Below, piece after piece: positions 35,959-43,723 of a DNA stretch of 64,000 nucleotides (positions within the stretch are counted from its first letter, which is position 1; the number at the start of each line of letters is the position of its first letter). The stretch spans positions 62,001 to 126,000 of the forward strand of contig JAYRKJ010000011.1 of NCBI GenBank assembly GCA_041905785.1, written 5' to 3'. Below the pieces are notes generated by a model. That model ran no database searches. It saw only the letters and a program-made list of their open reading frames with translations, and was not told where the DNA came from. The DNA comes from Roseateles_B sp041905785. GTDB taxonomy: Bacteria; Pseudomonadota; Gammaproteobacteria; Burkholderiales; Burkholderiaceae_C. A program made the position numbers and the translations under genes.

Positions 35959-35977
35959 GCCAGGCCGGTGGCCTGGC
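35959..35977. terminator. Hairpin between convergent aotP and the prodomain-like gene
   Basis: A perfect 8-bp stem GCCAGGCC/GGCCTGGC with a GGT loop sits in the 58-base gap between two converging genes. It has no T tract on either strand, so bidirectional termination is only suggested. Confidence 0.35.
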
Positions 35978-35982
35978 CGCAC

Positions 35983-36234
35983 TCAACCCGGAGGTTCCCC
36001 GTCGGGCTTCCGGTACGCGCCATCCACGCCGGGTGCCCGTTGCAGGCGTGCAAGGGCGGTCTCGAGGTCGCCAGGGCCCTGCTGGTGAAGCGCATACCAC
36101 CCCCGCAGCGTGGGATCGGTGCTGCCGGGGTGCATGGGCCGCGCATCCAGGCCCAGTTGCTTCAGCAGGGGCTGCAGCGGGGCCAGGCTGGCATCCGCTT
36201 GCAGCAAAAGGACGGCTTGCGCCGGTGTGTCCAT
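35983..36234 (-). CDS. Free-standing protease-prodomain-like small protein
   Basis: This 83-residue protein has no signal peptide and is not a named family to me. Its C-terminus (VDGAYRKPDGEPPG) closely resembles the prodomain end of the divergently encoded serine protease (IEGAYLKPGGEPPV). The similarity extends upstream: LQPLLKQLGLDARPM matches LNSLLKSAKLSLEPL, and GWYALHQQGPGDLETALARL matches SYYLLSGDVKNPKKVIADLL. A good AGGAGA site precedes the ATG at 36234. By analogy with I9-type propeptides it could be a trans-acting inhibitor or folding chaperone of the protease. The 216-base gap to the protease start would hold both promoters. Confidence 0.75.
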   Translation of the reverse strand: MDTPAQAVLLLQADASLAPLQPLLKQLGLDARPMHPGSTDPTLRGWYALHQQGPGDLETALARLQRAPGVDGAYRKPDGEPPG

Positions 36235-36450
36235 GCTGGTCTCCTGTGTCGTCGACGGCGGCGCATCGGCGGCGCCCCCTCACTAGAACCCCCGGGTCTC
36301 CAGGCTCCTCCCCCGCGAATGCCGGGCCTGCAGCTTAGGGAGGCAGGGCCTCCGCCTCATCTGCCTTAAGGACTGGAGGGACTTGAGGCCGGTGCCCGCG
36401 CTTTCCACACTGAGCCTATGCCGGTATCCACCGGCCCACAAGGAGGCTCA

Positions 36451-38325
36451 ATGAAAGACGCATACTCCGGCCCCGAGATCATCGTGGTGGCCAAGACTTC
36501 CGCCGCGCTGCGCTCGCCCAAGGGCATGCCCATGGTCAGCGCCGGTCCAGGCGCCAAGGTCAGCGGACTCAACAGCCTGCTCAAGAGCGCCAAGCTCAGC
36601 CTCGAGCCCCTGTTTGGCGACAACGAAGCCGCCGTCCGGGCGGCCATGAGCGAGCCCATGACCAAGCATGCCGGCGGCGAGATCCCCGACCCGGGCAGCT
36701 ACTACCTGCTCAGCGGCGACGTGAAGAACCCCAAGAAGGTGATCGCCGATCTGCTCAACGAAGAGGCCATCGAAGGCGCCTATCTCAAGCCTGGCGGCGA
36801 ACCGCCGGTCTACCGAGAGGAAGGAGAGGCAGACGGCGTGCCCGCCCCCACCGACAGCGCCCCCCTGCCCACGCCCGACTTCAATGCGCGGCAGATCTAC
36901 CTGGACGCGGCGCCAACGGGCATCGATGCACGCTTTGCCTGGACCAAACCCGGCGGGCGCGGTGACGGCGGGCGCGTCATCGACCTGGAATGGGGTTGGA
37001 ACTTCAGCCATGAAGACCTGCTGATCAACTCCGGCGGTCTGGTCGACGGCAGCAATGCTGCGGACAATCACCACGGCACGGCCGTGCTGGGCGAAATTGG
37101 CGGCGATCACAACGGGCTGGGCATCCTGGGCATCGCCCCCAATGCCAAGACCTCCACCATCTCCTTTGTCGGCAACCCTTCTGCCGCCGCGATCCGCAAG
37201 GCCGCCGACCGGCTGGGCCCCGGCGACATCATCCTGCTGGAGATCCACCGCCCCGGCCCGCGCCACAACTTCCAGAGCCGGGCGGACCAGCTGGGCTACA
37301 TCGGCATCGAGTGGTGGCCCGATGACTTCGCCGCCATCCTCTACGCCACGGCCAAGGGCATTCTGGTGGTGGAAGCGGCCGGCAACGGCGCAGAGAACCT
37401 GGACGACGCGCTTTACAGCGTGCGCCCCAACGGCTTCCCGCAGAGCTGGCGCAACCCGTTCAATCGCAACAACCCGCAATGCGGCGCCATTCTGGTCGGC
37501 GCCGGTGCGCCGCCTCCGGGAACGCATGGCCGCAACCACGGCGCCGACCGTTCGCGCCTGGGCTTCTCCAACTACGGCTCCGCGGTGGACTGCCAGGGCT
37601 GGGGCCGCGAGGTCACCAGCACCGGCTATGGCGACCTGCAGAACACCAGCGCCAACACACAGTACACCGACACCTTCTCGGGCACTTCCAGCGCTTCACC
37701 CATTGTGGTCGGCGCCCTGGCTTGCGTGCAGGGCTGGCTGCGCGCCGCCGGCAAACCCGTGATGGCGCCGGCCGCGGCCCGCCAGCTGCTGCGTGACACC
37801 GGCTCTCCCCAGCAGGACGAGCCCGGCCGTCCGGTCAGCCAGCGCATCGGGAAGCGGCCCAATCTGCGCCAGATGCACGGCAAGCTCTTTCCCAAGCCGA
37901 TCCTCAAGGAGACGGTGAAGGAGATCAAAGAAATCAAGGAGAAGGACCTCAAGGACCATCTCAAGGACCACAAGGAGAAGGACCTCAAGGAGCTCAAGGA
38001 CAAGGACCACAAGGAGTTCAAGGAGAAGGATGCCAAGGAGCTCAAGGAAAAGGACCACAAGGACATCAAGGAGATCGAGAAGCCCATCAAGGAAAAGGAC
38101 AAGGACAAGGATGTCTTCGAGGGCGGTCTGGGCGGTGGAGGCGTCATTCAACCCCCGGTGGCAGCCCTCGGCAGCGAGGCAAGGCTGGCCGCGCTGGAGG
38201 CCACGGTGCAGAGCCTGGTGCAGATGCTGCAGCTGCAGGGCCTGGGCGCACAGGAGCACTTCATCCCCTCGGACTTGCGCCCGCCGGTTGGCGGAGACCC
38301 TGACGATGGCAGCCAGGGCGCCTGA
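36451..38325 (+). CDS. S8 (subtilisin) family serine protease with charged tail
   Basis: This 624-residue protein is a subtilisin-like protease. Residues 1-130 are a prodomain. The catalytic residues are D178 (VIDLEWGWNF), H208 (NHHGTAVLGE), the oxyanion N312 (AAGNGAENLD) and S413 (SGTSSASPIV). No signal peptide is present. Residues 486-554 are an extremely charged KE/KD-rich segment, followed by a Gly linker, a short predicted coiled coil (RLAALEATVQSLVQMLQLQG) and a Pro-rich end. AAGGAGG just upstream fixes the start at 36451 rather than the earlier ATG at 36418. Its end overlaps the next gene by 20 bases; it is probably cotranscribed with two ATP-grasp-like genes. Confidence 0.93.
   Translation: MKDAYSGPEIIVVAKTSAALRSPKGMPMVSAGPGAKVSGLNSLLKSAKLSLEPLFGDNEAAVRAAMSEPMTKHAGGEIPDPGSYYLLSGDVKNPKKVIADLLNEEAIEGAYLKPGGEPPVYREEGEADGVPAPTDSAPLPTPDFNARQIYLDAAPTGIDARFAWTKPGGRGDGGRVIDLEWGWNFSHEDLLINSGGLVDGSNAADNHHGTAVLGEIGGDHNGLGILGIAPNAKTSTISFVGNPSAAAIRKAADRLGPGDIILLEIHRPGPRHNFQSRADQLGYIGIEWWPDDFAAILYATAKGILVVEAAGNGAENLDDALYSVRPNGFPQSWRNPFNRNNPQCGAILVGAGAPPPGTHGRNHGADRSRLGFSNYGSAVDCQGWGREVTSTGYGDLQNTSANTQYTDTFSGTSSASPIVVGALACVQGWLRAAGKPVMAPAAARQLLRDTGSPQQDEPGRPVSQRIGKRPNLRQMHGKLFPKPILKETVKEIKEIKEKDLKDHLKDHKEKDLKELKDKDHKEFKEKDAKELKEKDHKDIKEIEKPIKEKDKDKDVFEGGLGGGGVIQPPVAALGSEARLAALEATVQSLVQMLQLQGLGAQEHFIPSDLRPPVGGDPDDGSQGA
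37906..38112 (+). repeat. Degenerate AAGGA(G/C)-rich repeat encoding the Lys/Glu/Asp tail
   Basis: About 207 bases repeat near-copies of CTCAAGGAGAAGGACCTCAAGGAC, encoding about 69 residues of which roughly 25 are Lys and most others Glu or Asp, with spaced Leu, Ile, His and Phe. The pattern is imperfect, so it is an expanded coding repeat rather than a simple array. It predicts a long charged helix. Confidence 0.85.
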
Positions 38326-39184
38326 CCCGCGGGCTGGCGCTGACGAAGGTCCGCTGTGGCTGCTGCTCCATGAGCTGGACGACCTCAGTGCGGAGCCGCT
38401 GCGGCGCTGCCTGGCTCCGGCCGCCCAGGCAGCCGGCGGGTGCTTGCTCAGCGTGCCCGCGCCGGCCTTGCTGCAGGCCCGGCATTGGTCGCTGCGCATG
38501 GAGGCTGACGGTCGCACGTGCGCTTCGATCCAACTGGGCCGGCACCAGTTGGCGGGTCATCGCCTGCGCGCCGTGCTGAACCGCCTGGGGCCGCCCCTGC
38601 TGTCCGGCGGGTCAGCCGAGGCTGGCTACCAGCAGCAGGAGTGGCAGGCCATCCTCGCCTTCTGGCTGGCCAGCCTGCCCTGCGCAGTGCTCAATGCGGC
38701 GCATCCGCTGGGGCTCAGCGGCCTGCAGGCCTCCGCCCCGCGGTGGCGCCTGCTGGCTGGCCGGGCAGGACTGCCCGTGGTGGCGGGGTCCCTGCCTCCG
38801 CCCGCTGAACGCGCGCGTTTGCGGCTGCTGGTCCTGGGCCGCCATTGCCTGCCCGGGCCGGAAGCGCGCACCCTGGACGACGCGCCGCTGCTGCGCTGGC
38901 AACGTGCCCTGCCATCCTTCGCCGCAGCGCTGGGCCTGGCCATGCTGGAAGTCTGGCTCAGTCAGGATGCTCACGGGCGCTGGCTGCTGGACCGCGCCGA
39001 CGCCCGACCCGACCTCCGCAGCCTGGACACCCCCTTGCAGTCGTCACTGCTGGAGTGCCTGGGCCTGGGCACGGTGCGCGTCAACGCGGCCCAGCGCCAA
39101 GCCGCCGAGGCCCCGGGCTGCCCGAGTCGGCCACTCAGCCCGCCTGGCGGCGCACCCCTGCACGTCCCGGAGCTGTACCCATGA
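38306..39184 (+). CDS. Degenerate ATP-grasp-like protein
   Basis: This 292-residue protein has no clear named family. Its C-terminal stretch ALGLAMLEVWLSQDAHGRWL lines up without gaps with ALGLPFVGLDLMLADDGRTY of the next gene's ATP-grasp protein. N-terminally, AVLNAAHPLG and RWRLLAGRAGLPVV match TVVNRVSAMG and FQQRLLAALGFAVP. The magnesium ligands D260, E273 and N275 of that ligase become W217, R230 and D232 here, so catalysis is unlikely. A regulatory or substrate-binding partner is plausible. The ATG at 38306 overlaps the protease end, preceded by GGCGGAG; its own stop overlaps the next ATG. Confidence 0.72.
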   Translation: MAARAPDPRAGADEGPLWLLLHELDDLSAEPLRRCLAPAAQAAGGCLLSVPAPALLQARHWSLRMEADGRTCASIQLGRHQLAGHRLRAVLNRLGPPLLSGGSAEAGYQQQEWQAILAFWLASLPCAVLNAAHPLGLSGLQASAPRWRLLAGRAGLPVVAGSLPPPAERARLRLLVLGRHCLPGPEARTLDDAPLLRWQRALPSFAAALGLAMLEVWLSQDAHGRWLLDRADARPDLRSLDTPLQSSLLECLGLGTVRVNAAQRQAAEAPGCPSRPLSPPGGAPLHVPELYP

Positions 39185-40101
39185 CCCAGGGACAAGTGCT
39201 GATCATCGGCAGCGACAGTCCTTGCGAGCTGCTGGTTCAGGCCCTGCGCCACCAGGGCGCCCAGCCCATGTGGCTGCGAGCCGAAGCCGATGCGGGACAA
39301 CTGCCCCGCCCGACGCTGGCCGCCGGTCTGCTGCACGGCAGCTTTGTCCACCAGGGCCGGCTCCATCCGCTGGAGGAGATCCAGGGCCTCTATCTGCGCC
39401 CCTTCGGCCGCGTCACCGCCGATACGCCAAGCGCTGAACGGCGCCAACAGCAGCTGTGGTGCCAGGCCTGGGCCGAGCTGGGCGAACTCTTCCACGGCAC
39501 GGTGGTGAACCGGGTCTCAGCCATGGGCTCCAACGCGTCCAAGCCCTTCCAGCAGCGCCTGCTCGCCGCGCTGGGCTTCGCGGTGCCGCCCAGCCTCTTG
39601 AGCAACGACCCGCAGGAGGTGCTGGCCTTCGAGGCCGAGCAGGGGCCGCTGATCTACAAATCGGCCAGCGGGGTACGGTCCATCGTCCGGGAGCTGGACG
39701 CCCAAGCCAGAGACCGGTTGGACCGCCTCAAGCATTGCCCCACACTGTTCCAGAAGCGGCTGCAGGGCAGCAATATCCGGGTGCACGTGGTGGGCCAGGA
39801 GGTCTACGCCACCGAGATCGAGGCCGAGGTCGTGGACTACCGCTATGCCTCGCGTCAGGGCTCGGACGCCCAGCTGCGTCCGACCACGCTGGAACCCGGC
39901 ACGCGCGAACGCTGCCTGCGGGCCTCGCAGGCGCTGGGCCTGCCCTTCGTGGGCCTGGACCTGATGCTGGCGGATGACGGTCGCACCTATTGCTTCGAGG
40001 CCAATCCCAGCCCGGGCTACAGCTTCTTCGAGGACGCCACGGGCCAGGACATCTCCGGCGCACTGGCCCGGCTGCTGCGCGGGGCCGAGCCGCTGCATTG
40101 A
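39181..40101 (+). CDS. RimK-like ATP-grasp ligase
   Basis: This 306-residue protein is an ATP-grasp carboxylate-amine/thiol ligase by fold. Residues about 1-110 are a pre-ATP-grasp domain (VLIIGSDSPCELLVQALRHQ). The ATP-grasp core has K160 in IYKSASGVRSI and the metal ligands D260, E273 and N275 in GLDLMLADDGRTYCFEANPSP. Such enzymes modify peptides or proteins, as in RimK or the graspetide ligases, or make small metabolites. No precursor peptide gene is evident. Overlap with the degenerate paralogue and linkage to the protease suggest that a protein in this locus is the substrate; that is inference. Confidence 0.87.
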   Translation: MTQGQVLIIGSDSPCELLVQALRHQGAQPMWLRAEADAGQLPRPTLAAGLLHGSFVHQGRLHPLEEIQGLYLRPFGRVTADTPSAERRQQQLWCQAWAELGELFHGTVVNRVSAMGSNASKPFQQRLLAALGFAVPPSLLSNDPQEVLAFEAEQGPLIYKSASGVRSIVRELDAQARDRLDRLKHCPTLFQKRLQGSNIRVHVVGQEVYATEIEAEVVDYRYASRQGSDAQLRPTTLEPGTRERCLRASQALGLPFVGLDLMLADDGRTYCFEANPSPGYSFFEDATGQDISGALARLLRGAEPLH

Positions 40102-40132
40102 GGCGCTGCCTGCCGCAGCGCGCAGGCGGGCG

Positions 40133-40852
40133 TCAATGCCTCACGGCTTCTCGCAGCACGTCCAGCACCTCCGAGTGGAATTCGCGCTGGTAGAGGATGT
40201 AGATCACGCCCACGGTCGCGGCCAGCATGGCCCAGGGTGAAAAGAACCAGGCGATGGCGGCAAAGGCCAGGTAATAGGCTCGCAGGCCGTCGTTGAAGGT
40301 TTCGGCCGCCATGCCCACCACGCGGCCGGCACGGTCGGCGAAGCTGTTGCGGTCCAGGCCCTCGCTCTGGTACTGCTCGGCCTCCGGCGCGGACGCCACC
40401 AGCAAGGCGCCGAAGGTGTACTGGCGCATGCTCCAGGTGAAGCGGAAGAAGGCGTAGATGAAGATGGCCGTCAGCAGAACCAGCTTCAGGTCGAAGACCA
40501 GGTTGCTGGTCGTGGCGGCAAAGGGCAGCTCCTTGACCAGCTCGCTGGCCTTGTCGCTCGCGCCCAGGGCCGCCAGCAGGCCGCCCAGGATCAGGATGGT
40601 GGTCGAGGCAAAGAAGGAGGGGCTGGAGGCCAGGCTCTGCACCACCACGCCATCGATCACCCGCACCTCGCGGTAGGTGACCTGCATCATCCAGCGCCGC
40701 CTCACCTGGTTGGTGATGGCCAGGAGCGAGCCCTGCTGCTGGGCCCGGCGCTTGGCGAATTGTGCGTAGCCGACCCAGGCCACGAAGAAACCGGCGAGCG
40801 CCAGCCAGTCCGCCAGCGGCAGCAGACCCAGATGCGAGAACAGCTTTTGCAT
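40133..40852 (-). CDS. DUF599 inner-membrane protein
   Basis: This 239-residue integral membrane protein has about four hydrophobic segments (WLALAGFFVAWVGYAQF, STTILILGGLLAALGAS, LKLVLLTAIFIYAFFRFTWS, FAAIAWFFSPWAMLAATVGV). The motif FNDGLRAYYLAFAAIAWFF and FRFTWSMRQYTFGALLVAS are DUF599 features. Function is unknown. It is convergent with the ATP-grasp gene (31-base gap) and separate from pirin by 49 bases. Confidence 0.85.
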   Translation of the reverse strand: MQKLFSHLGLLPLADWLALAGFFVAWVGYAQFAKRRAQQQGSLLAITNQVRRRWMMQVTYREVRVIDGVVVQSLASSPSFFASTTILILGGLLAALGASDKASELVKELPFAATTSNLVFDLKLVLLTAIFIYAFFRFTWSMRQYTFGALLVASAPEAEQYQSEGLDRNSFADRAGRVVGMAAETFNDGLRAYYLAFAAIAWFFSPWAMLAATVGVIYILYQREFHSEVLDVLREAVRH

Positions 40853-40901
40853 GGCGGCAGTGTAGCGATCGGCCTGCCCTCAGCCCCGCCGCCCTTGCGG
40901 C

Positions 40902-41639
40902 TCAGGGCGCCAGGTCAAAGACCAGCACCTCGGCATCATCGCCCTGGTCCAGCTGCAGGCGCTCCACGCCCTGGAGCTGCAGGGCATCACCAGCGGCCAG
41001 GCGCTGTCCGTTGACACTCAGCGCACCGCGGATGAGATGGACATAGCCCAGGCGCCCGGCAGGCAGTGCCAGGGTGTCGCGCTCGGCGCCGTCGAAGAGC
41101 CCGGCATAGACCCGCGCATTGGCATGGATCATCACCGCGTCGGCAGCGCTGGCCTCGCCCGCCGGTGCGGCGATCAGCGCCAGGCGACCGCGCTTGCGCT
41201 GGGCTTCGATGTGCTTCTGCTCATAGCCCGGTGCCACGCCGCGTTGATTGGGCTGGATCCAGATCTGCAGGAAATGCGTCACGCGATCCTTGGCATGGTT
41301 GAATTCGCTGTGCAGCACCCCGGTGCCGGCACTCATGCGCTGAACGTCGCCCGGGCGGATCACGCCGCCGTTCGCCGCCCCCTTTTCGCCATTGCCCATG
41401 CTGTCGCGATGCGCCAGCTCGCCGTCCAGCACGTAGCTGATGATCTCCATGTCGCGATGGCCGTGAGTGCCGAAGCCGGTGCCCGGGGCGATCCGGTCCT
41501 CGTTGATCACCCGCAGTGCGCCAAAGCCCATGCGCGAGGGGTCGTAGTAGTCGGCGAATGAAAAGCTGTGGAAGCTCTTCAGCCAGCCATGGTCGGCATA
41601 GCCGCGGTCGCAGGAACGGATCAGATGGGTCTGGGGCAT
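40902..41639 (-). CDS. Pirin-family bicupin protein
   Basis: This 245-residue protein is a pirin. The N-terminal cupin has the metal-binding pattern THGHRDMEIISYVLDGELAH, then MSAGTGVLHSEFNHA, which supplies two His, one His and one Glu. The C-terminal cupin is VHLIRGALSVNGQRLAAGDA. Pirins bind iron; some act as quercetinases and others as redox or transcription cofactors. Upstream in-frame codons to 41729 overlap the divergent LysR start, so the ATG at 41639 is preferred. The adjacent LysR gene probably regulates it. Confidence 0.92.
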   Translation of the reverse strand: MPQTHLIRSCDRGYADHGWLKSFHSFSFADYYDPSRMGFGALRVINEDRIAPGTGFGTHGHRDMEIISYVLDGELAHRDSMGNGEKGAANGGVIRPGDVQRMSAGTGVLHSEFNHAKDRVTHFLQIWIQPNQRGVAPGYEQKHIEAQRKRGRLALIAAPAGEASAADAVMIHANARVYAGLFDGAERDTLALPAGRLGYVHLIRGALSVNGQRLAAGDALQLQGVERLQLDQGDDAEVLVFDLAP

Positions 41640-41697
41640 GGCGGGTCTCTCCTGGCAGCACTGTAGGGACCGCAGGCCCCCTCGGGGCCGAGTCCGC

Positions 41698-41714
41698 TTG
41701 AAGCCATCGTTCAA
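41698..41714. promoter_or_regulatory. Candidate LysR-type operator between pirin and lysR
   Basis: An interrupted inverted repeat TTGAA-N7-TTCAA lies in the 88-base divergent gap, 13 bases before the LysR ATG. Its dyad shape and place suit LysR autorepression and pirin activation, but it is not a strict T-N11-A box. Confidence 0.5.
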
Positions 41715-41727
41715 ATAAGATGAAGGC

Positions 41728-42738
41728 ATGTCGCAGAAAGATTCCGCCAGCCCCTATGTCCTGGCCCCGCCATCCCTGGAGGTGCACCAGAGCAACCGGC
41801 GTGTGCTGACGCCCGAAGCCCTGGCCATGATGGACAGCATCGCCCGCACCGGCAGTTTCGCCGCCGCGGCCCGCGAGATGGGCAAGGTGCCCTCGGCGCT
41901 CACCTACAGCGTGCGCCAGCTGGAAGAGGCGCTGGACGTCCTGCTCTTCGACCGCAGCTCGCGCCAGGCCGTCCTGACCGCCGCCGGGCAGGAGCTGCTG
42001 ACCGAGGGTCGCCGCCTGCTGCAGGAAATGGACGCCGTGGCCAACCGGGTGCGCCGCGTGGCCACCGGATGGGAAAGTACGCTGACCGTGGCGATCGACG
42101 ACGCCATCGCCCGGCGCGCCGTCTATGACCTGATGGAAGCCTTCTTCCAGCTGCGTGAGAACGGCCAGCCCCCGCCGACCCGGCTGAAGCTGCGCACCGA
42201 AGTGCTGGCCGGCACCTGGGAGGCGCTGAGCTCGGGCCAGGCCGATCTGGCCATCGGCACCACTGCCCAGCCGCCCGGCAGCAGCTTCCATTGCGAACCG
42301 CTGGGCGAGATGGAGATGATCTTCGTCGTGGCGCCCCACCATCCGCTGGCCAGCCACGAGAGCCCGCTGGACCCGGGCACCATCGCGCAGCATCGCATCA
42401 TTGCCGTGGCCGACACGGCCCGCCAGCTGCTGCCCATCACCGTGGGCGTGATGCCGGGCCAGGAAGTGCTGACCATGCCCTCGATGGCGGCCAAGCTGGA
42501 AGCCCTGCTGCGCGGGCTGGGCTGCGGATCGCTGCCGCGCTCCATGGTGCGGAGGCACGTGGAAGCGGGCCGTCTGGTGCACAAGCCCTACGCCCAGGCG
42601 CGCCCCCCCGCGCGCCTGCACTACGCCTGGCGCGCGGGGCCGCAGCCGGCCCGCGCCCTGGCCTGGTGGCTGCAGCAGCTGGGCAGCCCGGTCACCCGCC
42701 TGGCCTTGCTGGAGCAGCACGAAGGCCTGCTGCTGTGA
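41728..42738 (+). CDS. LysR-family transcriptional regulator
   Basis: This 336-residue regulator has an N-terminal winged helix-turn-helix (LAMMDSIARTGSFAAAAREM, then VPSALTYSVRQLEEALDVLL) and a periplasmic-binding-like effector domain (about residues 110-310). It reads divergently from pirin, the commonest arrangement for a LysR regulator and its target. The stop overlaps the GTG start of gluQ (GTGA), an unusual coupling of a regulator with a tRNA-modification gene. The ligand is unknown. Confidence 0.92.
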   Translation: MSQKDSASPYVLAPPSLEVHQSNRRVLTPEALAMMDSIARTGSFAAAAREMGKVPSALTYSVRQLEEALDVLLFDRSSRQAVLTAAGQELLTEGRRLLQEMDAVANRVRRVATGWESTLTVAIDDAIARRAVYDLMEAFFQLRENGQPPPTRLKLRTEVLAGTWEALSSGQADLAIGTTAQPPGSSFHCEPLGEMEMIFVVAPHHPLASHESPLDPGTIAQHRIIAVADTARQLLPITVGVMPGQEVLTMPSMAAKLEALLRGLGCGSLPRSMVRRHVEAGRLVHKPYAQARPPARLHYAWRAGPQPARALAWWLQQLGSPVTRLALLEQHEGLLL

Positions 42739-43676
42739 GCACCAAGGATCCGGGCCGGCCGTATCGAGGTCGTTTTGCCCCCTCGCCCACGGGCCTGCTG
42801 CATGCCGGCTCGCTCGTCGCGGCGCTGGCGAGCTGGCTGGACGCCCGCGCCCACGGCGGCCAGTGGCTGGTCCGCATCGAAGACCACGACCAGGGCCGCT
42901 GCGTGCCCGGGGCCGACGAGGTCATCCTCACCCAGTTGCATGCCCTGGGCCTGCGGCCCGATGAACCGCCGACATGGCAGACGCGGCGCCAGCCGCTCTA
43001 CACGCAGGCGCTGCAGCGCCTGATCGACAGCGGCTGGGCCTACGGCTGCGACTGCACCCGCAAGTCCATCGCGCAGGCCCTGGCCGGCCAGGCGCTCGAG
43101 CGACAGCGCCATGGCGAGCTCGTCTACCCCGGCACCTGCCGGCATCGCCGCCTGGCACCCACCCAGGCACGGGCCTGGCGTCTGCTGAGCTCCGCCGACC
43201 TGCACGGGAGGCAAGACCTGACCCTCGCCTGGCAGGATCGCCGCCTCGGGCCGCAGCAGCAGAACGTCAGCCGCGCCGTGGGCGACTTCGTGCTCCGCCG
43301 GGCGGACGGGCTCTGGGCCTACCAGCTCTGCGTGGTAGTGGACGATGCAGCCCAGGGCATTACCGACGTGGTTCGCGGCGAAGACCTGGCGGACAACACG
43401 CCGCGGCAGATCCGCCTGCAGCAGTTGCTGGACCTGCCTAGGCCGCGTTACCTGCATACCCCGCTGGTGCTGGGGCCCAACGGCGAGAAGCTGTCCAAGC
43501 AGAACGGTGCCCGGGCGCTGGACCTCACAGACCCGCTGGCCACGCTGCGCCAGGCCGCAACGACCCTCGGCCTGCCGCCGCAGTTGCCCGGAGCCACGCT
43601 CCCGGACTGGCTGGCCGCCGCCGTGCAAGCCTGGACTGCACTGGGCAGCCGGCAGGGAAGCGACGCACCGCTTTGA
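42735..43676 (+). CDS. gluQ: Glutamyl-queuosine tRNA(Asp) synthetase
   Basis: GluQ attaches glutamate to the queuosine at position 34 of tRNA(Asp). It is a GluRS catalytic-core paralogue that lacks the anticodon-binding domain. The 313-residue protein has the HIGH-type motif FAPSPTGLLHAGSL (H23-S26), a KMSKS-type motif KLSKQ (252-256) and the zinc-binding cysteines of CDCTRK and CRHRR. It starts at GTG 42735, overlapping the LysR stop; the frame has no better ATG. Its length is usual for GluQ, far below a full GltX. Confidence 0.93.
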   Translation: MSTKDPGRPYRGRFAPSPTGLLHAGSLVAALASWLDARAHGGQWLVRIEDHDQGRCVPGADEVILTQLHALGLRPDEPPTWQTRRQPLYTQALQRLIDSGWAYGCDCTRKSIAQALAGQALERQRHGELVYPGTCRHRRLAPTQARAWRLLSSADLHGRQDLTLAWQDRRLGPQQQNVSRAVGDFVLRRADGLWAYQLCVVVDDAAQGITDVVRGEDLADNTPRQIRLQQLLDLPRPRYLHTPLVLGPNGEKLSKQNGARALDLTDPLATLRQAATTLGLPPQLPGATLPDWLAAAVQAWTALGSRQGSDAPL

Positions 43677-43723
43677 TGGCATGATCCCGGGATTCGCTTT
43701 ACTTTCTCGACGAGGCAACTTCC

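Noticed and set aside
37906..38112. Possible tandem-repeat locus or CRISPR-like array
   Set aside because: The repeats are short, imperfect, without spacers, and encode the protease's charged tail in frame.
38306..40101. A ready-made RiPP precursor peptide for the ATP-grasp ligase
   Set aside because: I found no separate short frame with a ribosome-binding site in this cluster that repeats a core motif; the only candidate substrate is the protease tail.
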